Positions 53,317 through 64,000 of a stretch of DNA of 64,000 bases are shown here, piece by piece. The position numbers and the translations under genes are program-made. The DNA is from Monocercomonoides exilis. Taxonomy: Eukaryota; Preaxostyla; Oxymonadida; Polymastigidae. Location of the stretch: assembly GCA_001643675.2 (NCBI GenBank), contig LSRY02000011.1:310001-374000 (forward strand). Direction: 5' to 3'. How positions within the stretch are numbered: position 1 is the first letter of the stretch; every line of letters begins with the position of its first letter. The notes under the pieces are model-generated. The model saw only the letters and a program-made list of their open reading frames with translations. It searched no databases and was not told where the DNA came from.

Positions 53317-53902
53317 ATAAGTTTCCATCTGAAACTTAAAAAAAAAATCCAATTCCTTTATCGTTTTTGAAAGAAATATTAATGAAAGTCTTTTATTGAG
53401 CATTTTATAAAAATTAATACGTTCTCGTTGAAAAACAAATAAATAAGCGTGCAGTTTTGAATGTTAGAGTTTTGTGACAATTATAAAAAAAGAGTTTTTT
53501 TTCCAATTTTTTGAAAATAAAACATTTTGAAACAACATCAATTTAATATATAAATAATAATTTTTTAACAATTGGCAATAATTTTATAAATTTTCAGATT
53601 AATTTTTTCTTATCAATGCAATTCTCATTGAAAATTTTTTTGTTTTCCAGAAATTTTAAATCTCCAAATTTTAAATACAACATTCAATTTCTTTCATTGC
53701 ACATTCTTTCAAATAACATAACACAAATTAAATCATTCTCATCAATAAAATGATATGCAATAATTTTGCAGTTGACATTTAAAATATTCTCAAATAATTA
53801 TGAAAAAGATAAAAAATATAATTTGCAAAGGATAAGAAATACACAAATATAAAATGAATGGAGCTAAATTTGAGAGTAAGAGATGCTGCACAACTTTTTA
53901 TG
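53317..53902. other. AT-rich intergenic stretch
   Basis: Flank of the DIRS element. Low-complexity A/T sequence with no supported gene. Confidence 0.5.
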
Positions 53903-54364
53903 TTATTCCTCATCTGCGATTCTTGTATTTGTTTTAAAACGAGCCTTTTCAGATGTTCCAGAAGGAGATAATTCCAAAGCAATGAGCAAATCTTGATCTG
54001 GCTCTGTAAAATTTCGGGCAGCCAAAATTGCTTCCTTTTTATACTCTTTGTTCTCTTTGTATTTCCCTTCAAAAGTATTTGAATAATTTCCTTTCAATGT
54101 TAAGCCATTGTTCATGTATGACACCATATTAACGGAAAGATCTTTTTGTTTTTCTCCGAAAGCAAATTTGAATACAATTTTAAGTTCTGATTCTTTAACT
54201 CTTTCCCAATGACCAAAGCTAAAACTCTTCAGAAAAGTTTGGTTCAAATTACCATCGGGCTGCAATTCAGGATAAATGAATTTTGGAGATTTATCCGTTT
54301 TTTTATTTGGTATTTTCATAGAAAACACAGCATGCACGAAAACAATGTGAATAAGCAAGAACAT
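53903..54364 (-). CDS. Small secreted protein, unrecognised, 153 aa
   Basis: I do not recognise the family. The ATG at 54364 starts MFLLIHIVFVHAVFS, a clear signal peptide with probable cleavage around residue 15. The mature part is about 138 residues, rich in Lys, Asn, Phe and Glu, with N-glycosylation-type sites (NQT, NYS, NFT). It has alternating strands and no cysteines in the mature chain, no transmembrane segment and no catalytic motif. The stop is TAA. No intron is evident. A clean signal peptide on a complete short frame, in DNA otherwise poor in frames, is the main evidence for a real gene. Confidence 0.5.
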   Translation of the reverse strand: MFLLIHIVFVHAVFSMKIPNKKTDKSPKFIYPELQPDGNLNQTFLKSFSFGHWERVKESELKIVFKFAFGEKQKDLSVNMVSYMNNGLTLKGNYSNTFEGKYKENKEYKKEAILAARNFTEPDQDLLIALELSPSGTSEKARFKTNTRIADEE

Positions 54365-54668
54365 TGAATCAAACACCAACGAAAAAATAATTAAAGATCA
54401 GTAAAAAAGTAATAAAAAATAGAAACCCAGAAAGTATTTATTTTCAAGATAATTTGAAAAAAAAGTGATTTTCTAACAATCAACATGCAAAAAAGTATCA
54501 CATCAAACAATTAGGAGTTCAATTCAAGCATGTTAAACATTGAAAACAAACTTTTTTTGTTTCACTTTTTCAATTTTTGACGATATATCTTTTCCGCTTA
54601 TAAATTCCTTTCCCGTTTTACACATCCTTTCATTTCAGTGCTTTCAATTTTGATTTTTGCAAATAAAT

Positions 54669-55244
54669 ATGAAGGGAATGCATGAAGCAAAATATTGCAT
54701 GTTCATCTCTGCTCTTTCCTCCTCTTCTCCATCATCATCATCTTCTTCTTCTTCTTCCTTCTCGTATTCCTCATCTCTTTCATCGAAGTCATTCTCTCAT
54801 CCAATATCCTCTCCTCAGTCATCGTCTGCTGGAATATTTGCACTTTGCACCCCGTCTCATCGCCATGATCAGCACGGACGGCCTCTTTCGCCTCCTTTCT
54901 CTCGCCTCTCCTCTAAACCAGCAACTTCCTCTATTTCATCCTCCTCCTCCTCATCATCATCTTTTTCTTCAGGCGCAGGATCTTCTGCAGTGTCTGTTTC
55001 TTCGACAGCATTGGGCACGCTTCTTTCCATGTCACCATCGACAGCAAGTTCTTCGTCTGCTTCTCAACTTCGCTCCAGAAGCAATTCTCCTTCGTCTTCC
55101 TCTTCCTCTTCCTTGTCCTCTCCCAGCACAACCTCTTCAACCACATCAGCATCTTCACATCGAAGTGTTTCTCCTGCCTCAAAAAGCCAGTTGTCTTCCC
55201 TTTCGTCTCAGCCGTTGCGCCCTCGTTCAGGTTCGAAGTGCTGA
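54669..55244 (+). CDS. Serine-rich low-complexity ORF, 191 aa
   Basis: Frame from the ATG at 54669 to TGA. More than 40% Ser, with Pro, Thr, Ala and occasional His/Arg; no folded domain. The composition (TCT/TCC/TCA triplets) resembles the Ser tracts in the PUF and VPS35L genes, so it may be an exon or remnant of a larger gene whose conserved part is lost. No partner exon could be found in the 2.5 kb downstream. Expression is uncertain. Confidence 0.35.
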   Translation: MKGMHEAKYCMFISALSSSSPSSSSSSSSSFSYSSSLSSKSFSHPISSPQSSSAGIFALCTPSHRHDQHGRPLSPPFSRLSSKPATSSISSSSSSSSSFSSGAGSSAVSVSSTALGTLLSMSPSTASSSSASQLRSRSNSPSSSSSSSLSSPSTTSSTTSASSHRSVSPASKSQLSSLSSQPLRPRSGSKC

Positions 55245-57770
55245 GAAATGCTGTTGGTGTTTGCATCCTCTTCCATTAAATGTGTATTTGAGTTTATGCG
55301 GATTGGCTTGTTTATCTCATTTCTGTCTATTTTATTGAAATCTATATTGGTACTTTTTCTGAAAACAACGGTGCTTCATTTTCGTAGACATTTTGAAATT
55401 TTTTTCAATCGATGATTTTAGACTTCCGAAAAAAATGAAGATGAGATTAAATCAAGATTTATTCAAAATAACAGCATGACTTAATTGAGATAATTTATCA
55501 TATAAAGTCGTATTATAAAGATGCTTTTATCCATTTCATTATTTTTGTTTTGATTTTTTTATTCAAAACATACAGATCAATTTATTCATAATAAAATTAT
55601 TCATATTAAGAGAAAATTTAAAATTCGTTTTAAAGAGCGAATTTGAGGGTTTTTGTGAATATTTTATGATTTTGAAACATTACAAAAGATATGTATATTG
55701 TTTTCCTTCCAACATTACGAGGTGAAAGCGGAGTGACACGATTGAAGAGCATTTTCATTTTTATTTATTGATTACGATTTTCTCCACGCAAATGAGAGAA
55801 ATGAGGTCGTTGGAAGCACGGAAACATTAACAAACAAAACGTTTTCAATTGCATGAAATGCATTCGCATACTTGCTCGCTGAAACAATTTTCGACGAGAA
55901 AAAATGTTTTCTTTTTTATCAAGATTTTTCAAGATAAGAGTGCACAAAGCGAATCACATTTGCTCACTTCTAACATATAAACTATTAACTTCCGATTATT
56001 CATTGAAAATTGGTAGAAACAATCAGAAATTGAAAATTCAAGGCGATGAAGAATAATGGACATCTGAATTAAGCCTATTGAAAGGAACATTTGAAGAGCA
56101 GATCTTAAAAGCAGGAAATTTTTCATATATATTGAAAAGTTCCTTTAGGGATCTAGTGATAGCTTCAAATATTTATTCCTTTGATGAATCAATGATATTC
56201 GTGTTTCAATTTCTGAAAATGCTATCACACAACTGCGTTGAATCTTCCGAATTCAGCAAAAGCGCCTGTCTGTATTTGCAAAAACATTATCTGGAGATTA
56301 AACGAAAAGAAATGCAAAAGCACCTTTGAAAAATCACAATTTGAGAAGAATTATTGGCTTTGTGAAAGAACTGCACAAAATCTATTAAATTTTCCGCCAA
56401 GGTGAGCTATTGATGGAAAGTCATTCCCTCGAAACTATATCATTAAAGCACGAACATTGGAAAAATACCAAAAACTACGTTTGGATGCTGTCACTTAATT
56501 GGATGCATCTCCAGTTTAGGCTTTCACATTTCTTTATCTTGAAATTGGATGGAAATTGCACTACGTTCATTACATATTTTTGCAATGAAAGTATTATTTG
56601 ATTGCAATTACTCATTGAATGCATATTTTTTCCAATTTGCGCACATTCAAGATTATCGGGCAACATTTCTTTTTCTCTAATATGTCTGTCTTCATCTTTT
56701 TCTTTATCTTTTTCTTCTTTATCTGCTTCAACTTCTGGAGCAAAAATTAATCAATATATTCCATCATTACCATTTCAATTGATATGTTCATCATTATCAA
56801 AATTAATTCCATATTAGCCGTTGAGCTTATCAAAATTTATGAGCTCTTGAATCCGTTTTTGATCGAGGTTGCGTTATATTTCATTTATCAATTGGAATAG
56901 TCTGTATTTTGATTTATTATTTTTCAAATTGTTTCAAATTATTTAGGGACTTATTAATTCTCAACAAACTTGTTAAATCATATTTTCTGTGGAATCCATC
57001 TGCCATGCAAGAGACAGCTTGAAAGAGAATAATTTTGGCAAAGCATTTAAAGGAGAATGATGCAGTCGGATGTCTTATTGAAAGCAAAATGAAGAAATAT
57101 GATCTGAGGAATCTGAATCTGATGAAAGTTTCAACTCATGGAAAATACACAAATCAATGCAATTTGCTTCATAAAGGTGCATCTGAAAAAATCTGAAGGA
57201 CGATGATAACTTTTTGATAATCGAAGAAGCAATCAAAATTAGAATAGATAATCAAATAATGATTGCGAATACAAATTGTTTATTGAAGAAGAAATTCTAG
57301 AGCAACGATATTGAGCTCGTTAAAAATCTGATGTTATGCTTATTACAATTTCAATATGAAACCGGAGGAAACTTGAAGACATCTGCGATGCATTGGATCA
57401 ACTCTGGATGAATTCACAGCTTACGTTAATGCTTTTAAGCTGATATTAGGGATCAAAACTTTTAACGATGAAATATAATCAAAAAAACATAAAAAATGCC
57501 ATTTTTGATCATTACATTACTGAACAATGTGAAGTGCCATAAAATTTGAATCAAAAGTGTGATCATTGAAACTGAAACATCAAAAGGCGGAATTGTACGA
57601 ATTATCGGAGCAAGAGTATTTTCAAATTAATAATCTCCAAAAGAACAATCTCAAAAAAAACAATCATCAGCCTCAGCATTTTCTGTCATTTATTTTGTAT
57701 CCATTTATATATTAATTGTTACAAGAGCCCATTAAGTTCCTGTTAATAATTAAAAAAAAAAAAAATGAAT
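55245..57770. other. Intergenic region with possible decayed coding fragments
   Basis: About 2.5 kb without a supported gene. Short frames at 56078-56329 and around 57040-57190 have protein-like composition (for example FDESMIFVFQFLKML and LIESKMKKYDLRNLNL) but are interrupted by stops in every direction. They may be remnants of one old gene on the + strand. I cannot assign a family. Confidence 0.4.
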
Positions 57771-60700
57771 TCACAGCAATGTCTCACTGCTTTTGAGTTC
57801 GCTTTCATTTCCGTTGAACCTTCCTGATTCTTCAAGAGCAATTGCATCTGTCATCGTCAGTATAACAGCTCCTGCTGGAAAGCACTGGATGAACTCCCTT
57901 TTCAGAGCATTGAGTGTCATCCTCTCAGAGCCTTTGTCGCACCAACAGGATCTCACAACCAAGCTCAAGTGGGACTGCTCAATAATGCCTATTTTTGGTC
58001 TCTCACCGTTTACTATCTTCTGTGCTGACACTTCTGTTTCATAGTCTCCAAACGGAATGTGCAACGACAACCATTCCCACAACATCATCCCAATCGAAAA
58101 GGCAACTGACTCTTTTGTTACTCCCATCTTCTTGTTCATCAGCAGCTCAGGCGCCTTCCACCTCAAACACTCTTTTTTGAAATCATCCTCATCTTCAAAG
58201 GCAGAAGAAGGAAGAGAATCACTTTCATCATCATCATCACTTGCAGAAGTCACAACAGTTGATGATGAGATGGATGACGAATCGGAATCATCTGATAAAT
58301 GCAAATCAGAATGCATCACAATGCAGATGACCATGTGTTCAGAGAAAAGGACAATGTGAGGGCTCAAATTAGAAAGCGATTGAAGTGGAATTTCCATTTC
58401 ATCAAATGAATGGAGCGCGAGATTAGCCACCCAGAACAGGATCCGAGCAGCCATCAGCTCCCTTTCTTCCAATGTGCCTATTGCCATCTCCTTCTTCTCG
58501 TTCCTTCCATGAAGCAGCATGAACAGCGAATCCCTCAAATCAACAATCAGCTTTTCATGAGGCGACGAACAGGCCATTGCATCCACCAGATTGGACATGG
58601 ACGAGGTGGTTGGGCACAGATCCTCCCTGCGAACAAAAGTTGATTCTGAATCAGTTGATGAAGTTGATGAGATGGAATATGAGGGAGTTCTCTTTCTTGT
58701 TTCTTCTTCTTCCTCAGCCTTCTCCAATGCCCATTGAGAGATCTTGTCTGAATCTCTCCCCAGTATATATTCGGTTGAACCACTCTCAGAGAGAAGATGC
58801 TCCGATGACTCCGAATGACTCAAGCTTTTCTCATATATTCTTTTCTTAATCCTCTCTTCATTCTTCTTCTCTGCTTCCTTCCCTGCTCTCCTCCACTGCT
58901 CCTCTGGAGACATCTCCATCGTCACCATTTCAAACGCCTCCGGATCTTTTCCCACTGTATCATCAACAATCTCCTTGTATTTTTTCGCTTCTTCTTTTGC
59001 CTTTCTCCATCGAACAATAAAAATTACAAAGCCTATTAAAACGATCAATGATATCACAACAAGAACAATCACTATTAGCAACCAATAAGATTTTTCTTCT
59101 TTTCCTTTTTCAACCGCTTTATCATTTCCAGTCTTTGATTCTGTTTTATTCTTCAGAATCTTCGGAGGAGTTGCATCCGATTGTTTCCCAAACAGAATCA
59201 TCACAAATACCTCAGTTTCATCTCCAATCGTTGAAATATTATCTGATGGGATTCTTCCAATCACTTCGGTTTCTGACACAAAACTTTTTTCCTCAAAAGG
59301 ATATGTCTCAACCAACTCCACATCCCCTGTTTAATACACAATTCTGAATGACAAGTCACAAGGAACAAAAAGTGATCCCTTGAATTTAATTCCAATGTTG
59401 CTTCCATTTTCACTGATTGAAATATCATCCAATTTGGGAACGAAGAAAGGTGATGCCATTTCTCCTGCTATCCCTCTTAAATTGCATCCATCATTCAAAA
59501 TCCAAAGAGAAAAATTGGGAAACACTCCATCTACCCCTTTCAAACTAGAGATGGTCAATGAAGCAGAATCCGAGCAAATAATGTTTCTTCTCATCGATGG
59601 ATATTTTTCAATGAATGGATTGTTGTTCAAAAACTCTCCTTTCTCGATTGTCGCATTGCCAGCAGACACAGATAATCCTCCTGACGAAGAATTCGAAATT
59701 GTCACATCCTTCATCACCAGTGAAGAATTCGCTGAATGGACAAGCGACCCATTCCATTCGCATATTTCTTTCTCTTTCACTTTCTTTTAAAAGAATTCCT
59801 TCAAGATCACACATGTGCATCGAAACGACAGTCATGTTGTCAAATTCCATAATAATTTCTTTGTCAGACAAAGAGAAACAGTTTGAACATGAACAATTGG
59901 AAAGAACTGCTTGAGCGGATGATAAAGATGCTGAGAAAACAGAAGCTCCTTCTAAATTTTTCGAGCAATTCTTGAATGAGGAGCTTCCAACTGAAACACT
60001 TCCCGAAGCTGAACTGTCAATCGAAATGATGCAACCATCTGACAGCTTCACTCCATCCGTAGATACTCCATTAATGGATACTGTTCCACAACTGCCAATA
60101 TCAAACAAATTTGTTTTTGAATCAATTTTTACCAATTTGAAATTTATAATGGAGATCTTATCTCCATTTAACAGAAATAAAGGCTTCTTGAAGAAAGGAG
60201 CAATACTGAGCAGTTGTTAACATGAAGAATCCCCTTTCAACGCTCAGTTATGTTGAATTGATAACTATAACAGGTTGATTGATGTTTGACTCTCCAACAG
60301 AAGAGAAGTCAACAAATGAAAGAAAAAGCAACCAAGAACTTTCTCTGAGATTGTGAAAAGAATACCATCGTATGTTATTATTGAGTTCAGATGGACCAGA
60401 GCAGCTGAGGAAGATTGCAACGAGCGGATGATCAAATCCATTGCTTCGTATTCCCCAACAATAACTGTCTCCCTCGAGATCAATAGCTGCGAATACGATG
60501 AAGGAATGATGTGTTGCACTCCAACATATAGCGATTGACAAGGCATGCTGAACTCTCCACATTGCTTGCTATCTTTGTGATTTTCAGAAACTGAAGACAC
60601 AAAGATCGTCTCGCTCTGATATTTCTCGACTTTCAGCAGAAGATCTTCTTCTCTTTCAAAAGAATCTGTTATGCAGCCCCACATAGCCAGCTCCTTCACA

Positions 60701-62165
60701 AATAGTGCTCTGAAATCTAGCAAGAATTACTCATCAACTATTTGTGTATCGATTGAGTGGCATCGAACATACACATCTCTCCTCTCAAAGCGGAGTTGTC
60801 TCTGAATGTGGTATTCCACAACACAAAATTCAGTGGATGCTCAGCTGTCGAGATGAACTCCAGAAACAGTCACCCACATCTTCATGCATCCGAGCAGAAA
60901 CACTCAGAAATCGTGCAAAATGAGCACTTAAAACTTCCTCGCTCGCTTAACACACAAAGCATTCCTCCTCCCTTTCCACACTTCAACCCTCCACATCTCT
61001 TCATCGTTGTGTTTCTTATAACCATTTTCAAAGGCTCATCATTGTCATTCCGAATGATGGGAATATCACTTGTTGTGTTTTGAGTGACTGCTTCGAATAC
61101 ACTCCACTCAATAACAATATCTTGTTCCTCTTCATTATTCTTTCTTTTTGAATTCTTTGAAATCCTCAATCTGCTTGCTCCTTCCAGCTCAACATTCTTC
61201 ATGGTCGAGTTCTTAATGTTCAAAATCGTTGAAGATAACACAGAAATAATATCATGTGAAAAAGACAGCGATTGTATCGTTAAGAATTCCAATTAAACTG
61301 TGCCTTCATCTGCCTTGATCAGTCCATGGTTAATTATTTCTTCTCAGCTTTCTTCCATTTTTGTGAATGAACAGTCTTTCACAGTCAACAATCCCTCGCT
61401 TGAGCCAACATGCATCAAAACATTCACTCCACTTGCAAATGAAGATGGAATCACAAACTTCACCAGTTCGAAATTTGTGATTCCAGAAATCTTCATTACA
61501 GCTTCATCTGTTCCTTCAAGTGATGAATAACATTCCAAAGAGCACATTTCTATATTATTTGAGCTTATTGAAATTCCACTGAGAGCAACACATTTCTGAA
61601 GAATTCCTTTTCCAATGATGTTAATATTCCTTTCATTTCCTTTAAGTATTCGCTCCAATGAATTATCAATTGACAAACAAGGATAATCTGAGAATCCACA
61701 CGTAATCATATCTCTTGCTTCATATCCGATGAATATCTCTGAGCCAAATGTTCGCCAGAAATACACCAGAGGGATGGCATTCGTTGAGTCACTTCCATCG
61801 AAACCTCTCATCGAATCCAAGGAAAAATCAGCAAGATGCTCTGATACAAATGGAAGTGAGGTGTTTGTGATGCTCTTTGTCAAGTTTGGTGATTCAACAA
61901 ACAGGTCATTTCCATATGTCGCAACATTTGGCTTGTCTGCCTCAAAAACAGGGGATGAGATCACAAATGAAGAACCATCATTAATCAGCTTCAGTGCCAT
62001 TCCTCCTCCAAAGCCAGTCTTCCCTTCTTCTTCAGCTGGTGCCATGCATTCTATGAATGTGCATGAAATAATGTTCAATTGAATATTCCCTTTCAACTGA
62101 GCATTGATTTCCCCTCCTTTGCTTTCAACAGCAAGCACAGAGCATCCATCAATTGTATATTGCAC
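57771..62165 (-). pseudogene. Decayed paralogue of the giant beta-helix/pseudokinase receptor
   Basis: Minus-strand copy of the gene at 27-36 kb, missing the N-terminal part. The ectodomain is split into frames at 62165-61344, 61292-60882, 60723-60265, 60135-59608 and 59780-59331 by stops and shifts. Two CG-x(5-6)-PC signatures remain (near 61705 and 60565). A TAA at about 59333 separates the ectodomain from a 516-codon open frame (59321-57771). That frame holds the transmembrane segment, the juxtamembrane helix, the Ser-rich stretch and the whole kinase-like domain, with the same missing HRD and DFG motifs. This tail is very similar to the intact receptor, far more than the ectodomain is. 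No intron pattern repairs the frame breaks convincingly. Confidence 0.8.
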
Positions 62166-62808
62166 AACATTAATTTATTCATGTTCGTTTTCACTATTGT
62201 TATTGAAAATTACCTTGCTATTTGACTTTTTGAAGATCAATCATCTCCTGTCGTTTTTTATAAGAAAATGTTCTAATGTTGAATGTTTCTGTGAAACGTC
62301 AAACACAAATTTTGTTGTGAATCATCAGAAAATATTTTTGACATTTTTGCTTTTTATGAAATCTATCGCTTTTTCAATGATATTCCAACCATTTGTTTGT
62401 CTCATGATTGAATTTATGAAAAGTGTGCTTTTCGAAGTACAAATTCTTTCGAAAATTGAATGGAAAAAGTTTATTTTTTTTTCAGAAATGTTTATTAAAA
62501 TTTCAATAAAAATCCATTTATGATAAAACATTTTTTTTGGAAAATATAGAAAGTTCTAATAAAATTCGGAAAATGAAATACTAGTAACAGTTTTATTAAT
62601 AAAATGGATAAGTTTTTTTGTAAACTTTCTTTTGTTTTATTTTATAATAAAAAAAGAAATTTCATATTTTCATCAAATTTCTATTCCCACCTTTTTAATT
62701 TCACTGAAATAGAAACAAAACCTTAATAATGATATTATATCCATTTCTGAAAAGTTACGAAAGTGTGAACAGAAAATCGATGAATATTTGAAAAAAAATT
62801 TTAATATA
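62166..62808. other. AT-rich intergenic stretch
   Basis: Between the receptor pseudogene and foldback element B. Nothing supported. Confidence 0.45.
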
Positions 62809-63434
62809 ACACCAAAAATTATTCAAAGTCGAAAAACTTGCAATCGAAATCGAAAATTCTCCAAAAAAACAAACGAAAAATAAAGAGAATAAAGGTGAGG
62901 AATAAAAGTTTTCTTTTATTTCGGAACATATTTTTCTCAATGTTTGTGTTGTTGTTTTCTGCAAATAAAAATAAATTCGAACCAAAACAAATTTAAAAAT
63001 GAACTGAAAACAATATTATGAATATTTGTTTCCTTCTATGAGAAATGAGTATTTTGAAAAAAAAAAAACCGTAATTTGAAAATCAATACTGTATCCATCA
63101 TTTTTCAGAAAATTGGTTCATAATTTTTATAATCTTTGGCAAATTTTCTGTGAATAATTGAACTTTCAATTGAAATGAGATAAATAATGTCAGAATTCCT
63201 CTCATGTTTTTAAAAATTGCAATTGAACAAAAGGAAGCACAAAAGCATATCGGAAAAGAGATGAAAAAACTTGTATCCAAAAAAATGTCATTGATATTTC
63301 AACAATAACAATATTTTTTGATTTTTATTGATTATTTTGTTCTTTTTGCAAATTTGAAGTTTTTCGAGCTTTCGATTTTGCTTAAGTTTTTCGACTTTGG
63401 CTGAAAGTTATTCGATTTTGAATTATTTTTTGTT
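62809..63434 (-). mobile_element. Foldback-type element B (diverged, short arms)
   Basis: Opens with the same ACACCAAAAATTATTCAAAG terminus as element A and ends in a degraded inverse (GACTTTGGCTGAAAGTTATTCG region to about 63434). The arms hold only about two to four repeat units each, against about eleven or twelve in A. The loop, read in reverse complement, aligns along its length with the loop of A: both contain GAGG-T..T-AACAT/TGACAT steps, a TCAATTGAAAG segment, CACAGAAAAT, GAAGGAAACAAAT and TTTTGGTTCGAA in the same order. It is therefore a second, older member of the same family. Confidence 0.6.
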
Positions 63435-64000
63435 TCATTCAAATCATAAAAACCATAATAGATATATGCATGTTTCTGATCTGTTTTTTCAGAAGATTCA
63501 TTTTCAAATAATGTTAAACAAGCTTAAATGTTAACATGATATTCAGCAACAAACTCAAAAAACAATCATTATAATGTGAAAGCAATTCAACCTTCGACAA
63601 TCAGAATGTCTTTTTTTCAAAACGAGCGTTTGGCAAATAACAACAACTGAAGTTCAACCTCGAGTTTCTGAATCATCAAAACAAATCATATTCAAAAAAA
63701 GGAAATTGAGTCATCTTCTGAACTTCAAACAAAAAATTTCACAACCAAAGAGAATGAATAAAAAAACGAATTTATTTGAAAAACCTGCAGTATCAAAATC
63801 AAGTTGCTTTGAAGATACTGAGGACTTTTAAAGAGAGCTGAATATCCTATACAACAGCATGGCACAAATAAAGAAGCAATTGGAAGATCCTGGAGATTCA
63901 AAGTTTGATGAGAATAGAACATGAACACAATAAAAAAAGTGATAATTTCAATTGTGAATGAAGGAAATTCTTTTCCGGATGAAAAGACATTGAAAATGGA
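63435..64000. other. Terminal AT-rich stretch
   Basis: No gene can be supported. A short + strand frame near 63836-63924 (with LNILYNSMAQIKKQLEDPG) has protein-like composition and could be a remnant or an exon of a gene beyond the window. Confidence 0.35.

Noticed and set aside
1-64000. tRNA or rRNA genes
   Set aside because: I looked for B-box-like GGTTCGA motifs with matching stems and for conserved rRNA segments and found none; a covariance-model search would settle it.

Overview
The window is nuclear DNA of a protist, most likely an oxymonad close to Monocercomonoides. The reasons are AT-rich intergenic DNA with long simple repeats, many short spliceosomal introns (about 45-220 bp), the standard genetic code (TAA, TAG and TGA all end genes; all Gln tracts are CAA/CAG), and two protein families I associate with oxymonads: a giant beta-helix receptor with a pseudokinase tail, and a charged alpha-helical protein of about 450 residues. 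The organism call is inference; the gene structures are read from the sequence.

Positions 1-20.8 kb hold mostly conserved housekeeping genes: a RAD23-like UBL-UBA-UBA protein (+), CDK1 (-, seven recognisable exons), a THEM6-like hot-dog thioesterase (+), a Pumilio-type PUF RNA-binding protein (-), VPS35L of the Retriever/Commander complex (+, 15 exons, with a Ser-rich insertion of about 400 residues), a YiiD-C-type hot-dog protein (+) and a Pho80-like cyclin (+).

Positions 20.8-45 kb hold larger lineage-specific genes: a 925-residue protein (-), a coiled-coil protein (+), a 3082-residue secreted-ectodomain receptor with a degenerate kinase domain (-), a remnant pseudogene, a 1288-residue coiled-coil protein (+, three exons) and an intact helical-family gene (+, three exons).

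Positions 45.5-64 kb are an accessory, repeat-rich region: an undescribed-looking foldback element with long inverted arms made of about 20-bp tandem units (two copies, at 45.6-46.5 and 62.8-63.4 kb), a second helical-family gene broken by a TAG, a complete DIRS-type tyrosine-recombinase retroelement (48,749-53,316) with split inverted terminal repeats and an internal complementary region, a small secreted protein, a Ser-rich ORF, and a decayed paralogue of the giant receptor whose cytoplasmic half is still open and highly conserved.

The genes are independently transcribed and sit on both strands in convergent and divergent pairs. Functional links that can be argued are CDK1 with the cyclin-like gene, and the PUF protein with a possible PUF-binding site downstream of CDK1. 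The strongest candidates for something new are the foldback element and the DIRS element with its overlapping frames and altered recombinase motif.
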